DNA from: Flavisolibacter sp.
GTDB taxonomy: Bacteria; Bacteroidota; Bacteroidia; Chitinophagales; Chitinophagaceae
Direction: 5' to 3'
Length of the DNA stretch: 5,493 nt
Assembly (NCBI GenBank): GCA_025936195.1
Contig: JAICTW010000229.1
Location: forward strand, 1-5,493
Shown here one piece after another: positions 1 through 5,493 of the stretch; position 1 is the first letter of the stretch, and every line of letters begins with the position of its first letter. A model generated the notes under the pieces. The model saw nothing but the letters and a program-made list of their open reading frames with translations. It was not told the origin of the DNA and did no database searches. The position numbers and the translations under genes were made by a program.

Positions 1-304
1 AATCAATAGCTGTTTTTCTTCAGAACTACTTTAGCATAAATTAGAGTGTTGGTGGTCAGGCTAAAACAACATCCAAAGGGACCTGGACTCTTTACCAAAA
101 CACAACCTCCAAAAAGATTATTTAGAACACCGTGTTTTCGGGCAATTGATAGAGCTTGTTTACTTTTTGCGATGCATTCCCATACATAACAACCAGATTC
201 ATCAGCCAAGGTGTAAGCTTGCCAGACTTTGGCCGTTTAAACTTAATTGATTATGTAATTTTAAAAGCAAGGTCTAAACCAAAATAATCAATAAAGACAA
301 ATAC
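1..304. other. Left flank without a convincing gene
   Basis: No gene can be supported here. The longest open stretch is on the minus strand at 3-209, 68 codons if a TTG start is allowed. It has no ATG anywhere and no recognisable motif, although it is fairly rich in Cys and Gly. It could be a decayed gene fragment, but nothing proves that. The part next to the monooxygenase gene (210-304) is AT-rich. It contains TAATTTTA at 256-263, which is one base away from the Bacteroidota -7 consensus TAnnTTTG, but no well-spaced -33 TTG accompanies it. The upstream promoter of the monooxygenase therefore remains unplaced. Confidence 0.5.
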
Positions 305-1489
305 ATGGACAATAAAAATATTCTAATATCAGGAGCAGGAATAGCAGGAATATCGCTGGCTTTTTGGCTAAAGAAGTTTGGCTTCAATCCAACAATAATT
401 GAAATAGCGCCCAAGTTACGGGAAGGTGGTTATGCCATTGACTTTATGGGAGCCGGATATGATGTTGCTGAAAAAATGGGAATTCTACCTGCTCTGGAAA
501 AGGTTGATATTGGTATTTCCAAACTTGTCTTTGTTGACGGGAACAACAAAGAAAAAGGCAGCATGAACTATCGGAAAATTAAAAAATTAATGAAGAACCG
601 GGCATTGACGCTACTGCGCAGCGACCTGGCCAGGGTTATTTACAATAGTCTTGATAAAGACACTGAAATAATTTTTGGTGACACTATAACTAAAATTGAA
701 CAGGACGACGAAAAACTATTGGTGAGTTTTCAAAGCGGATTAGTCCGCACGTTCGACTTGATTGTTGGTGCCGACGGATTATACTCCAACGTACGAAATC
801 TGGTTTTTGGGAGCGAAGCAAAGTACGAAAAATATTATGGTTATTACACTTCCTCTTATACCATAGAGAATCTTTCTTACGAAGGCAGAGCGTTTTCCAT
901 GTATAATGTTCCCTATAAACAAGTTGCAGTTTATTCTTACAGCGAGAAGACGATTGCTTTCTTCATCTTCACTTCATCCGAAAAACTATCCTATGAACAT
1001 CATGATATACCCAAACAAAAGCAAATCCTGAAAACGGAATTCATGGATAGTGGTTGGAAGTGTTCTGAATTGCTTTCTAGAATTGAATCAACAGAAGATT
1101 TTTACTTTGATTCCATTAGTCAGATTAAAATGGAAAATTGGTCTAAAGGCAGAGTAACATTAGTTGGCGATGCATGTGACTGTCCTTCGTTATTATCAGG
1201 GAAAGGTTCCACTCTTGCAATGGTTGGCGCGTATATTCTTGCTGGAGAATTAAAGCAAGCAAATGGAAACTATAAAACAGCATTTGAACAGTATCAAAAT
1301 ATTTTCAAACCCTTTATGAGCAAAAAACAAAAAGCTGCCCAGAGCTTTGCAAAATCATTTGTCCCAAAAAGCAATTTCGGCATTTGGCTTAGGAATTTTG
1401 CATTTAAAATGATGTCATTACCTTTTGTTTCAAAACTAGTATTGAATCAGTTTAAGGACAGCGAACTAAAATTAAAAGAGTATAGATGA
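305..1489 (+). CDS. FAD-dependent monooxygenase (class A flavoprotein hydroxylase family)
   Basis: This 394-residue protein has the three FAD signatures of the PHBH/UbiH/TetX-type flavoprotein monooxygenases. They are an N-terminal Rossmann GxGxxG (G10, G12, G15) followed by an acidic residue after the second strand (E33), a central GADG motif at 155-158 followed by S161 and R164, and a C-terminal GDA at 288-290. Family members usually use NAD(P)H and O2 to hydroxylate small aromatic or polyketide-like substrates in the cytoplasm. The substrate here cannot be read from the sequence. After GDA comes CDCPSLLSGKGSTLAMVGAY, the helix that packs on the flavin and carries the G-K-G turn; its Cys-x-Cys replaces the His found in many relatives. 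The length is typical of single-domain members and the gene looks intact. The ATG at 305 places the Rossmann strand directly at the N-terminus, as expected, but no clear Shine-Dalgarno precedes it. The gene seems somewhat more AT-rich than the genes to the right, so recent acquisition is possible but unproven. It stands alone on its strand, with no adjacent regulator. The family is confident and the reaction unknown. Confidence 0.9.
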   Translation: MDNKNILISGAGIAGISLAFWLKKFGFNPTIIEIAPKLREGGYAIDFMGAGYDVAEKMGILPALEKVDIGISKLVFVDGNNKEKGSMNYRKIKKLMKNRALTLLRSDLARVIYNSLDKDTEIIFGDTITKIEQDDEKLLVSFQSGLVRTFDLIVGADGLYSNVRNLVFGSEAKYEKYYGYYTSSYTIENLSYEGRAFSMYNVPYKQVAVYSYSEKTIAFFIFTSSEKLSYEHHDIPKQKQILKTEFMDSGWKCSELLSRIESTEDFYFDSISQIKMENWSKGRVTLVGDACDCPSLLSGKGSTLAMVGAYILAGELKQANGNYKTAFEQYQNIFKPFMSKKQKAAQSFAKSFVPKSNFGIWLRNFAFKMMSLPFVSKLVLNQFKDSELKLKEYR

Positions 1490-1501
1490 TAGCTAGCTAT
1501 C
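1488..1501. repeat. 14-bp perfect palindrome overlapping the monooxygenase stop
   Basis: GATAGCTAGCTATC is a perfect palindrome that begins inside the TGA stop codon of the monooxygenase gene. As RNA it could form only a 5-bp stem with a CTAG loop and has no T-tract after it, so it is a poor terminator. It could equally be a protein-binding site or chance. Confidence 0.4.
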
Positions 1502-1540
1502 TCTAACCGCAACCAATCCAATTTAATACTACCTCGTAAA

Positions 1541-1552
1541 TTCTGATCAGAA
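1541..1552. repeat. 12-bp perfect palindrome in the intergenic spacer
   Basis: TTCTGATCAGAA is a perfect palindrome in the 151-bp spacer between the monooxygenase gene and the small membrane-protein gene, about 90 bp ahead of the latter. It may be an operator, but roughly one 12-bp palindrome is expected by chance in a window this size. Confidence 0.3.
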
Positions 1553-1588
1553 GAATCACCTAATTTGAAAATATTTAGGACAGGTTAC

Positions 1589-1617
1589 TTTACTTCCAAA
1601 TGGTGCAGGTATATTTT
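1589..1617 (+). promoter_or_regulatory. Possible Bacteroidota-type promoter for the small membrane protein
   Basis: TATATTTT at 1610-1617 matches seven of the eight positions of the -7 box TAnnTTTG. TTTA at 1589-1592 lies 17 bp upstream as a weak -33 element. Transcription would start about 20 bp before the ATG at 1641. The match is modest and such sequences arise easily in AT-rich DNA. Confidence 0.2.
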
Positions 1618-1640
1618 AACCGCGAAAATCAAAGCCTTAA

Positions 1641-1772
1641 ATGTTTATGCAGCAGGAACATTTATCAAAAAGAAGCCGCAGCACAAAAGAAGATAAACAA
1701 CTGCTTCAGTCCATTGCCTTATTTATAGTGATGGCCGTGTTTGTAGCCTTTATGTTGGTGGTAAAATTTTAA
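1641..1772 (+). CDS. Small single-pass membrane protein, 43 residues
   Basis: This short reading frame encodes a 43-residue protein with a clear two-part design. The N-terminal half (residues 1-23) is polar and charged, with a basic cluster KRSR at 10-13 and a mixed-charge KEDK at 16-19. The C-terminal half (24-41) is an uninterrupted hydrophobic run, SIALFIVMAVFVAFMLVV, ending in Lys-Phe. This fits a single transmembrane helix with the tail in the cytoplasm, by the positive-inside rule. An in-frame TAA lies immediately before the ATG, so 1641 is the earliest ATG start; Met3 at 1647 is an alternative. The TAA stop ends one base before the stop of the converging DinB gene. No family is recognised and no function can be given. 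The strict polar-then-hydrophobic layout argues that it is real, but its small size leaves some doubt. Confidence 0.6.
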   Translation: MFMQQEHLSKRSRSTKEDKQLLQSIALFIVMAVFVAFMLVVKF

Positions 1773-2264
1773 TTACATCTCATCCGCACTTGCTCCATAC
1801 ATTCCCGGCACAGGAATATTCAGCAAACGCAAATACACGGATAATTGTCCGCGGTGATGTACCAAATGATTCATTGCCATGGAACGGATAGCAGCTGCAC
1901 GGGGCAGAGAAAAAACTACCTGATCGCCTCTGCGGAATGTCCACATGGCAAACAATTCTTCATCAACTGCCTTTTGTAAATCTTCAACAGCTTTTTGAAT
2001 ATTGACTTCTGAAAGTTTTACAAGATCATCTGCCGTTTTAATTTCAGGGATCTCTCTTTTAAAATTCCTCATGTCAAAATCGGTCGCCGCCAGTATTCTT
2101 GAAGTCCATGCGGGAATTTGAGCAACGTGAACCGCCAATTGCCCGATCTCCCTTGATTTATCGTGAGGCTTCCAATGGAACTTGTCAATAGGAACTCTTT
2201 CCAGCATCCTTTTGGTTTGTGCGCCTTCATGTTCAATTTCATTGAGCATTGCTTGTTTGATCAT
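1773..2264 (-). CDS. DinB-family protein (putative metal-dependent enzyme)
   Basis: This 163-residue protein matches the DinB/YfiT-like four-helix-bundle superfamily in length and motifs. The expected metal-binding histidine triad is visible: H46 in the second helix (LAVHVAQ), and H133 and H137 in the NHLVHHRGQ motif near the C-terminus. The ending PVPGMYGASADE is also characteristic of the DinB_2 type. Characterised relatives are metal-dependent thiol transferases or hydrolases, or stress-induced proteins; the reaction here is unknown. It is probably cytoplasmic, with no signal peptide or membrane segment. The ATG at 2264 is supported by an AAAGGAT just before it, though the spacing to the start is only about two bases. 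The gene is complete. Upstream lies an inverted repeat and then a LysE-type exporter gene in the same direction, 145 bp away, so co-transcription is possible but uncertain. Downstream it meets the small membrane-protein gene with touching stop codons. Confidence 0.9.
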   Translation of the reverse strand: MIKQAMLNEIEHEGAQTKRMLERVPIDKFHWKPHDKSREIGQLAVHVAQIPAWTSRILAATDFDMRNFKREIPEIKTADDLVKLSEVNIQKAVEDLQKAVDEELFAMWTFRRGDQVVFSLPRAAAIRSMAMNHLVHHRGQLSVYLRLLNIPVPGMYGASADEM

Positions 2265-2303
2265 ATCCTTTCGTTTAAATATTCTAACTAGCTGTGCAAA
2301 TTG

Positions 2304-2363
2304 TTTACAGAGACGCAGAACTGGCCGAGAGAAAAAAATCAGTTCTCTGTGACTCTGCGTAAA
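2304..2363. repeat. 60-bp imperfect inverted repeat (REP-like hairpin)
   Basis: Two arms can pair as TTTA/TAAA, CAGAG/CTCTG and AGAACTG/CAGTTCT (2304-2323 with 2340-2363), interrupted by a 2-base bulge and an unequal internal loop around a 16-base apical loop. That gives about 16 base pairs in total. It lies between the stop of the LysE-type gene and the start of the DinB gene. An A/T homopolymer run sits inside the loop rather than after the stem, so it is not a standard intrinsic terminator. It could still end or stabilise the exporter transcript. From memory, CGCAGAGTCACAGAGA-like units recur between genes in Bacteroidota, which would make this a dispersed repeat; no second copy lies in this window. 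Confidence 0.6.
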
Positions 2364-2409
2364 TCATCACCACAAAAATTTACTGAAACAGCATTTTGAC
2401 AATTTAATG

Positions 2410-3129
2410 CTATTCTTTCCCCGTGCTCTTTTGAATGCCTTCAAACTTGTGTTCCAATTTATTTTCCAGTTCTTCCGGATGTTCTATCTGGTGTGAAGCA
2501 TCTTTGTTTTTCAAAATTTTATAAAGCTGAATGATGGCCGTTAGCGCAAAGATGCCACCGATTACCCAGTTTAAAATATCTCCATTGGCACTGATCTTTT
2601 GAGCAATTAACCTTCCGCCAAATATGAAAACAAAATTACCAAACAAAGTACCGATGCCAATGCCAACTATGTACATGTTGTAATGACTGTTTACAGGCAG
2701 CAAAACTTTTTTCGTGTACAGCACAGTGCTCCATCCAAACCAAAATGGAATTTGCACCGGATTAATGGCACACATGCCAAAGCCTAAAAGAAAGCGATTG
2801 ATGGTACTGCTTAAAATAACATTCTTATGCACCTTTGGGTGCATCGCCGCATAAAAACTGGAAATGGCTAAAGCCAGTACAATGGCCAGTGTGGCCCATT
2901 CCAGAATTTTAAAAATTTTTTGTTGCTTGCGTATCCAGTCCATGGCAATCAATGAAAGACGCACATAAATCATTTCTGCAACAAGGGAGCCCGAGGAAAA
3001 AAGAAAAGCAGGATACACACCATCCGAAATGGATATTTGCATGGCAGCAACATTCAACGTGCCCAAAGGAAGCGAACCCAAAAAACTGATCAACATCCCG
3101 GTAAAAAATATCCGCATCAATTTCGACAT
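2410..3129 (-). CDS. LysE-family transporter (putative exporter)
   Basis: This 239-residue integral membrane protein has about six hydrophobic segments, at roughly residues 7-29, 38-62, 73-95, 112-138, 150-176 and 186-206. That is the usual size and topology of the LysE/RhtB superfamily, whose members export amino acids or other small solutes across the inner membrane. The first segment carries the family-like SLPLG turn (19-23), followed by TLNVAAMQ and a Gly-rich second segment. NPVQIPFW at 123-130 starts the second half, at the place where LysE proteins often have an NP or NPK motif. The C-terminus (207-239) is a highly charged, Glu/Lys/His-rich cytoplasmic tail that is longer than in minimal members. 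The ATG at 3129 places the first helix right at the N-terminus; Met5 is a possible alternative, and no Shine-Dalgarno is visible. The substrate is unknown. The ATP-grasp gene lies 180 bp upstream on the same strand, across a repeat-rich spacer. Confidence 0.8.
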   Translation of the reverse strand: MSKLMRIFFTGMLISFLGSLPLGTLNVAAMQISISDGVYPAFLFSSGSLVAEMIYVRLSLIAMDWIRKQQKIFKILEWATLAIVLALAISSFYAAMHPKVHKNVILSSTINRFLLGFGMCAINPVQIPFWFGWSTVLYTKKVLLPVNSHYNMYIVGIGIGTLFGNFVFIFGGRLIAQKISANGDILNWVIGGIFALTAIIQLYKILKNKDASHQIEHPEELENKLEHKFEGIQKSTGKE

Positions 3130-3142
3130 GAGATAACGATTA

Positions 3143-3191
3143 CACGAACTTTATTTTATAACACACGAATTTTTTGCACGAATTACACGAA
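3143..3191. repeat. Four irregularly spaced CACGAA units upstream of the LysE-type gene
   Basis: CACGAA (TTCGTG on the gene's strand) occurs at 3143, 3164, 3177 and 3186, often within a longer ATTACACGAA context. The cluster begins 14 bp upstream of the LysE-type start codon, so it would lie in its 5' leader or promoter. Spacing shrinks from 21 to 13 to 9 bp, unlike a uniform array. Such units seem common between genes in Bacteroidota (recollection, not checked), so it may be a dispersed low-complexity element rather than an operator. Confidence 0.55.
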
Positions 3192-3276
3192 CCACTAATT
3201 GCCAGAATGAACAATGGATTACCAGCATCACATTGTTATATACTTTCTCTTCGCATTTCCGAATTTCTGATTTCTT

Positions 3277-3305
3277 ACCTTCTACCTTCCACCTTCCACC
3301 CTTCT
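3277..3305. repeat. Heptamer tandem repeat, polypyrimidine tract
   Basis: Four near-identical units follow one another: ACCTTCT, ACCTTCC, ACCTTCC and ACCCTTCT. They form a strand-asymmetric pyrimidine tract (GGAAGGT on the minus strand) that ends 5 bp from the stop of the ATP-grasp gene, and so lies in its 3' untranslated region. A further T/C-rich stretch extends to about 3240. No coding role is supported. It may be a slippage-prone simple repeat. Confidence 0.65.
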
Positions 3306-3309
3306 CCTT

Positions 3310-4365
3310 TCAAACCAATATTTCTGTATCCTTTTTTTCCAATAGCTCCAGATTCTTTTTAGCTGCCTGTAAAAATCTCCAACCTTTCATTAAAGGCCAA
3401 TACGGCACACCATGTTGTTTGTTATATTTTGAAATTTCATACAACACTCTCCAATGCCTTAGAAAAACCCTGTACGCATCAAACAAAGAATAGCCGGCAT
3501 GATATACATGATTGGGTTCTGCGCCGCTTCCGTTAAATTCCAGAATAGTAAAGTTTTTCCCCTGTTTCAGATCTTCTATGGATTGACATTTGATATCGTA
3601 ACGTCCATAATAAAATTGTGTACGATGACTGATCGCGTCAAAAATTTTTAAAAGATCATCATCAACATATTGATACAAATCGGAGAATTTGGCGCCGCGG
3701 TTTAAATTAGCCGCATAGGTTAAAATATAGCGTTCTCCTTTCGGAATTATTTTTTGCAGATTCTCTTCATGCTTTATGCGCATTTCTTCAGGCCTGTGTC
3801 TTGCATTGGGATGTTGCAAAATCAATTCCCACAACGTTCTGCTCCCATCGCCATACACGTCCATCAACTCCTTTTGAATAAAACCGGTGATCACTCCGTT
3901 TGGTTCATTGGGATAACGATAATAAAACACACTCACTTCCAAAGGATAGGTTACTAAATCCTGAATGATATAATCAACGGGATTTTTTTTATGATATAAT
4001 TTCAATTCGTCTTCATCATCAATTTTTCTGAAAAGCAATCCTTTCGCACCAACATCAGGCTTTACTATAAAAGGATACTGAAATCCATTTTGCTCCACTG
4101 ACCTTTTTATATTGCTGAAATCATCTTCCGGACTTATGTAAATCGTTTTTGGATAAAATTCCTTGGGCAGCAGATCATACATTTCCCTTTTAGGCTCTCC
4201 ATCCAAACCTCCGAACGTAAGTGTAGGATTGGAAGAAGAAAAAAACCATAAGGAACCTGAGCGCAGGCAATACCAAAGCCAGACAGGGCTTATGAGAAAA
4301 TAACGGAGCTTGAAAGGCCATAGCTCCCAGTTGCCTGCTTTTTCCCAAAAACTTTTCCACCTCAT
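3310..4365 (-). CDS. ATP-grasp family protein (D-alanine-D-alanine ligase-like)
   Basis: This 351-residue protein shows ATP-grasp features. The lysine of VKPDVGAKG (K102) and the following glycine loop would bind ATP phosphates. DYIIQDLV at 131-138 resembles the strand that contacts adenine. In the C-terminal half, RYDIK (D257) and ILEFNG (E276, N278) form the typical Mg2+-binding pair. ATP-grasp enzymes join a carboxylate to an amine or thiol through an acyl phosphate. Proteins of this type are often labelled D-Ala-D-Ala ligase, but the N-terminal third does not look like a canonical Ddl. It is strongly aromatic (WELWPFKLRYF at 13-23 and SPVWLWYCLRSGSLWFF at 26-42), which suggests membrane association, so the substrate should be left open. 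The ATG at 4365 begins right before this conserved-looking segment. The gene is divergent from the membrane-protein gene at 4393 and has a perfect TAnnTTTG box just upstream. It heads a same-strand run with the exporter gene, so a make-and-export pairing is possible but only an inference. Confidence 0.8.
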   Translation of the reverse strand: MRWKSFWEKAGNWELWPFKLRYFLISPVWLWYCLRSGSLWFFSSSNPTLTFGGLDGEPKREMYDLLPKEFYPKTIYISPEDDFSNIKRSVEQNGFQYPFIVKPDVGAKGLLFRKIDDEDELKLYHKKNPVDYIIQDLVTYPLEVSVFYYRYPNEPNGVITGFIQKELMDVYGDGSRTLWELILQHPNARHRPEEMRIKHEENLQKIIPKGERYILTYAANLNRGAKFSDLYQYVDDDLLKIFDAISHRTQFYYGRYDIKCQSIEDLKQGKNFTILEFNGSGAEPNHVYHAGYSLFDAYRVFLRHWRVLYEISKYNKQHGVPYWPLMKGWRFLQAAKKNLELLEKKDTEILV

Positions 4366-4372
4366 AAGCCGA

Positions 4373-4380
4373 CAAAAATA
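4373..4380 (-). promoter_or_regulatory. Candidate -7 box of the ATP-grasp gene
   Basis: On the minus strand this reads TATTTTTG, a perfect match to the Bacteroidota -7 consensus TAnnTTTG. It lies only 7 bp before the ATP-grasp start codon, so the mRNA would be nearly leaderless. No TTTG lies at the expected distance upstream, the nearest being about 31 bp away. The call therefore rests on one box. Confidence 0.3.
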
Positions 4381-4391
4381 GTTTATAAACT
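4380..4391. promoter_or_regulatory. Perfect 12-bp palindrome in the divergent spacer (candidate operator)
   Basis: AGTTTATAAACT is a perfect palindrome filling nearly half of the 27-bp gap between the divergent start codons at 4365 and 4393. It touches the candidate -7 box of the ATP-grasp gene and ends two bases before the plus-strand ATG. A dimeric regulator bound here would cover both starts, but the AT-rich composition makes a chance palindrome plausible. Confidence 0.35.
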
Positions 4392-4392
4392 T

Positions 4393-4911
4393 ATGAATGA
4401 GCTACATTTGACAAAACGACAAACTGTGAAATTATTCAAACCAATTACACTGCTTTTCTTTCTGTTTTCCCTATCATTTTCGTATGCTGCGGTAAGTCCC
4501 GGTGCTGTTCATTCACCAACATCCGGCTTCGCCAAAATCAAAGCAAAGGACCTCGAAAAAATTACAGGAAAAAAGCTAACGCTCCTGCAAAAGATCGAAT
4601 TCAAATTCCTTCAAAAGAAATTAAAAAAATTCAGCGGCGAAGAAATGACCGGGCAACAAAGAAAGCAGGCAAAGGCCTCCATGTTTCTTGGAATCGGCAG
4701 CCTGCTTCTTCTTCTGTTTTCTTCTGCACTTTCCGCCATAAGTTTGTTGTGCATTCCTGCCGCTATACTGGCCATTATTTTTGGCGCTAAATCACTTAAA
4801 GGCAACTCCAATGCACAGGGCATCGTTGGCATCGTAACCGGCGGTGTAACATTAGTATTCATTATACTGGCTGTAGTTTTGATCGCTCTGATTTTTGCAA
4901 GCTGGGGTTAA
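4393..4911 (+). CDS. Signal-peptide membrane protein with DUF4190-like C-terminal domain
   Basis: This 172-residue protein begins with a basic stretch (K8, R9, K13, K17) and a hydrophobic core (18-29), followed by SYA-A at about 30-33, which fits a Sec signal peptide cut near residue 32. Next comes a Lys-rich linker at 47-95 containing [31 protein letters not shown], predicted helical and amphipathic. The rest is hydrophobic: segments at about 96-131 (one long or two short helices) and 143-168, with the loop [21 protein letters not shown] between them. That arrangement, in which an Ile/Leu-rich helix ends in FGxxSLKG and is followed by a Gly-rich helix, resembles DUF4190-type membrane domains; the match is from memory and function is unknown. 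It probably sits in the inner membrane. The ATG at 4393 gives a proper signal peptide, with no Shine-Dalgarno visible. The Fe-S protein gene follows after 14 bp, so the two may be co-transcribed. Confidence 0.75.
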   Translation: MNELHLTKRQTVKLFKPITLLFFLFSLSFSYAAVSPGAVHSPTSGFAKIKAKDLEKITGKKLTLLQKIEFKFLQKKLKKFSGEEMTGQQRKQAKASMFLGIGSLLLLLFSSALSAISLLCIPAAILAIIFGAKSLKGNSNAQGIVGIVTGGVTLVFIILAVVLIALIFASWG

Positions 4912-4925
4912 ATAAACAAGATCGT

Positions 4926-5493
4926 ATGAAAGTTAGAACAATGGCTGAAATGATGGCTGCAGGTGAAACTCCCGAAATTTTGTTTTGGGTGGGTTGCGCC
5001 GGCAGCTTCGATCAAAGAGCACAAAAAATTACAAAAGCATTTGCCACTATTTTGGAAAAAGTAGGGATCAATTATGCCATTCTTGGAAAAGAAGAAATGT
5101 GCAATGGCGATCCGGCGCGAAGAGCCGGCAATGAGTTTCTGTTTCAGATGATGGCTTATCAGAATATCCAGGTGTTGAATGGTTATGGCATCAAGAAAAT
5201 AGTGGTCACCTGTCCGCATTGCTTTAATATTTTCAAGAACGAATATCCGCAGTTGGGCGGCAGTTATGAAGTGGTGCATCATACCACATTGTTGCAGCAA
5301 TTAATTGATGATGGAAAGATCCGCCTGAAAGACTCCGGTGTTTTCAAAGGCAAAAGAATTACTTATCATGACAGTTGCTATCTCGGAAGAGGCAATGGTA
5401 TTTATGAAGCGCCGAGAAAAGTTTTGGAAGCACTGGATGCCGAATTGGTGGAAATGAAACGCTGCGGAAAAAATGGTCTTTGCTGCGGCGCCG
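4926..5493 (+). CDS. CCG-domain (Fe-S)-binding oxidoreductase subunit, 3' end cut off
   Basis: An open frame starts at the ATG at 4926 and runs off the window after 189 codons, so the C-terminus is missing. It matches the small heterodisulfide-reductase-like proteins with two cysteine-rich CCG domains (PF02754), also seen in HdrB, GlpC, GlcF and LutA. The first domain has VGCAGSF (C24), [13 protein letters not shown] (C59) and CPHCFN (C96, C99). The second starts with [17 protein letters not shown] (C151) and reaches C180 and the hallmark LCCGA (C186, C187) at the very edge. The final Cys-x2-Cys would lie beyond it. Such cysteines bind an Fe-S cluster, in some relatives a noncubane [4Fe-4S], and serve electron transfer, usually with a larger partner protein that has ferredoxin-type clusters. 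In Bacteroidota that partner is often encoded next door, but here the upstream neighbour is the DUF4190-like membrane protein. The expected full length is about 260 residues. The partner and electron donor are unknown. Confidence 0.92.
   Translation, partial: MKVRTMAEMMAAGETPEILFWVGCAGSFDQRAQKITKAFATILEKVGINYAILGKEEMCNGDPARRAGNEFLFQMMAYQNIQVLNGYGIKKIVVTCPHCFNIFKNEYPQLGGSYEVVHHTTLLQQLIDDGKIRLKDSGVFKGKRITYHDSCYLGRGNGIYEAPRKVLEALDAELVEMKRCGKNGLCCGA

Noticed and set aside
3..209. Minus-strand open frame of 68 codons
   Set aside because: It needs a TTG start, has no ATG at all, lacks a visible ribosome site and matches no family I recognise. Kept only as a remark on the left flank.
2304..2363. 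Inverted repeat considered as a rho-independent terminator
   Set aside because: The stem is broken by a bulge and an internal loop, and the T-tract lies in the loop instead of after the stem.
3143..3191. CACGAA units considered as a CRISPR-like array
   Set aside because: Units are only 6-10 bp, with spacers of 3 to 15 bp and no uniform length, and no cas gene is present.
3174..3493. Two plus-strand frames over the repeat-rich spacer and the 3' end of the ATP-grasp gene
   Set aside because: Their products are Ser/Phe/Pro-rich translations of the pyrimidine tract and run antisense to the ATP-grasp coding sequence.
4190..4375. Minus-strand frame overlapping the start of the ATP-grasp gene
   Set aside because: It overlaps the first third of the ATP-grasp gene in another frame and shows no domain. 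The ATP-grasp frame has the conserved motifs.
4908..5300. Minus-strand open frame of 130 codons
   Set aside because: It lies antisense to the confidently identified CCG-domain Fe-S gene, which has all its cysteine motifs in the plus frame. It is a shadow.

Overview
The window looks like chromosomal DNA from a Bacteroidota bacterium, most likely of the Chitinophagaceae/Sphingobacteriia type. This is inferred from moderate AT-richness, weak or absent Shine-Dalgarno sequences, a TAnnTTTG-type promoter box, and protein families that are familiar from that group: the small CCG-domain Fe-S protein, the aromatic-rich ATP-grasp protein, and a signal-peptide/DUF4190-like membrane protein. No species can be named from the sequence alone.

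Layout. Positions 1-304 hold no convincing gene. A plus-strand gene at 305-1489 encodes a complete class A FAD-dependent monooxygenase-like protein, and two perfect palindromes follow it. A short plus-strand reading frame at 1641-1772 encodes a 43-residue single-pass membrane protein. It ends exactly where a minus-strand DinB-family gene (1773-2264) ends, so the two stop codons touch. A 60-bp imperfect inverted repeat separates the DinB gene from a minus-strand LysE-family membrane exporter (2410-3129). A 180-bp repeat-rich spacer with four CACGAA units and a heptamer pyrimidine tract then leads to a minus-strand ATP-grasp ligase-like gene (3310-4365). A 27-bp divergent spacer, almost half of it a perfect 12-bp palindrome, precedes two plus-strand genes: a secreted or inner-membrane DUF4190-like protein (4393-4911) and, 14 bp later, the start of a CCG-domain Fe-S oxidoreductase subunit (4926 to the window edge, cut off).

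How the genes may work together. The DinB, LysE and ATP-grasp genes lie in one direction, but their gaps of 145 and 180 bp contain repeats, so a single operon is not assured. The DUF4190-like gene and the Fe-S gene are close enough to be co-transcribed. No mobile element, CRISPR array, rRNA or tRNA was recognised. No clear undescribed multi-gene system is visible. The best items for a second look are the small membrane protein with the abutting stop codons, the palindrome in the divergent spacer, and the intergenic repeats.
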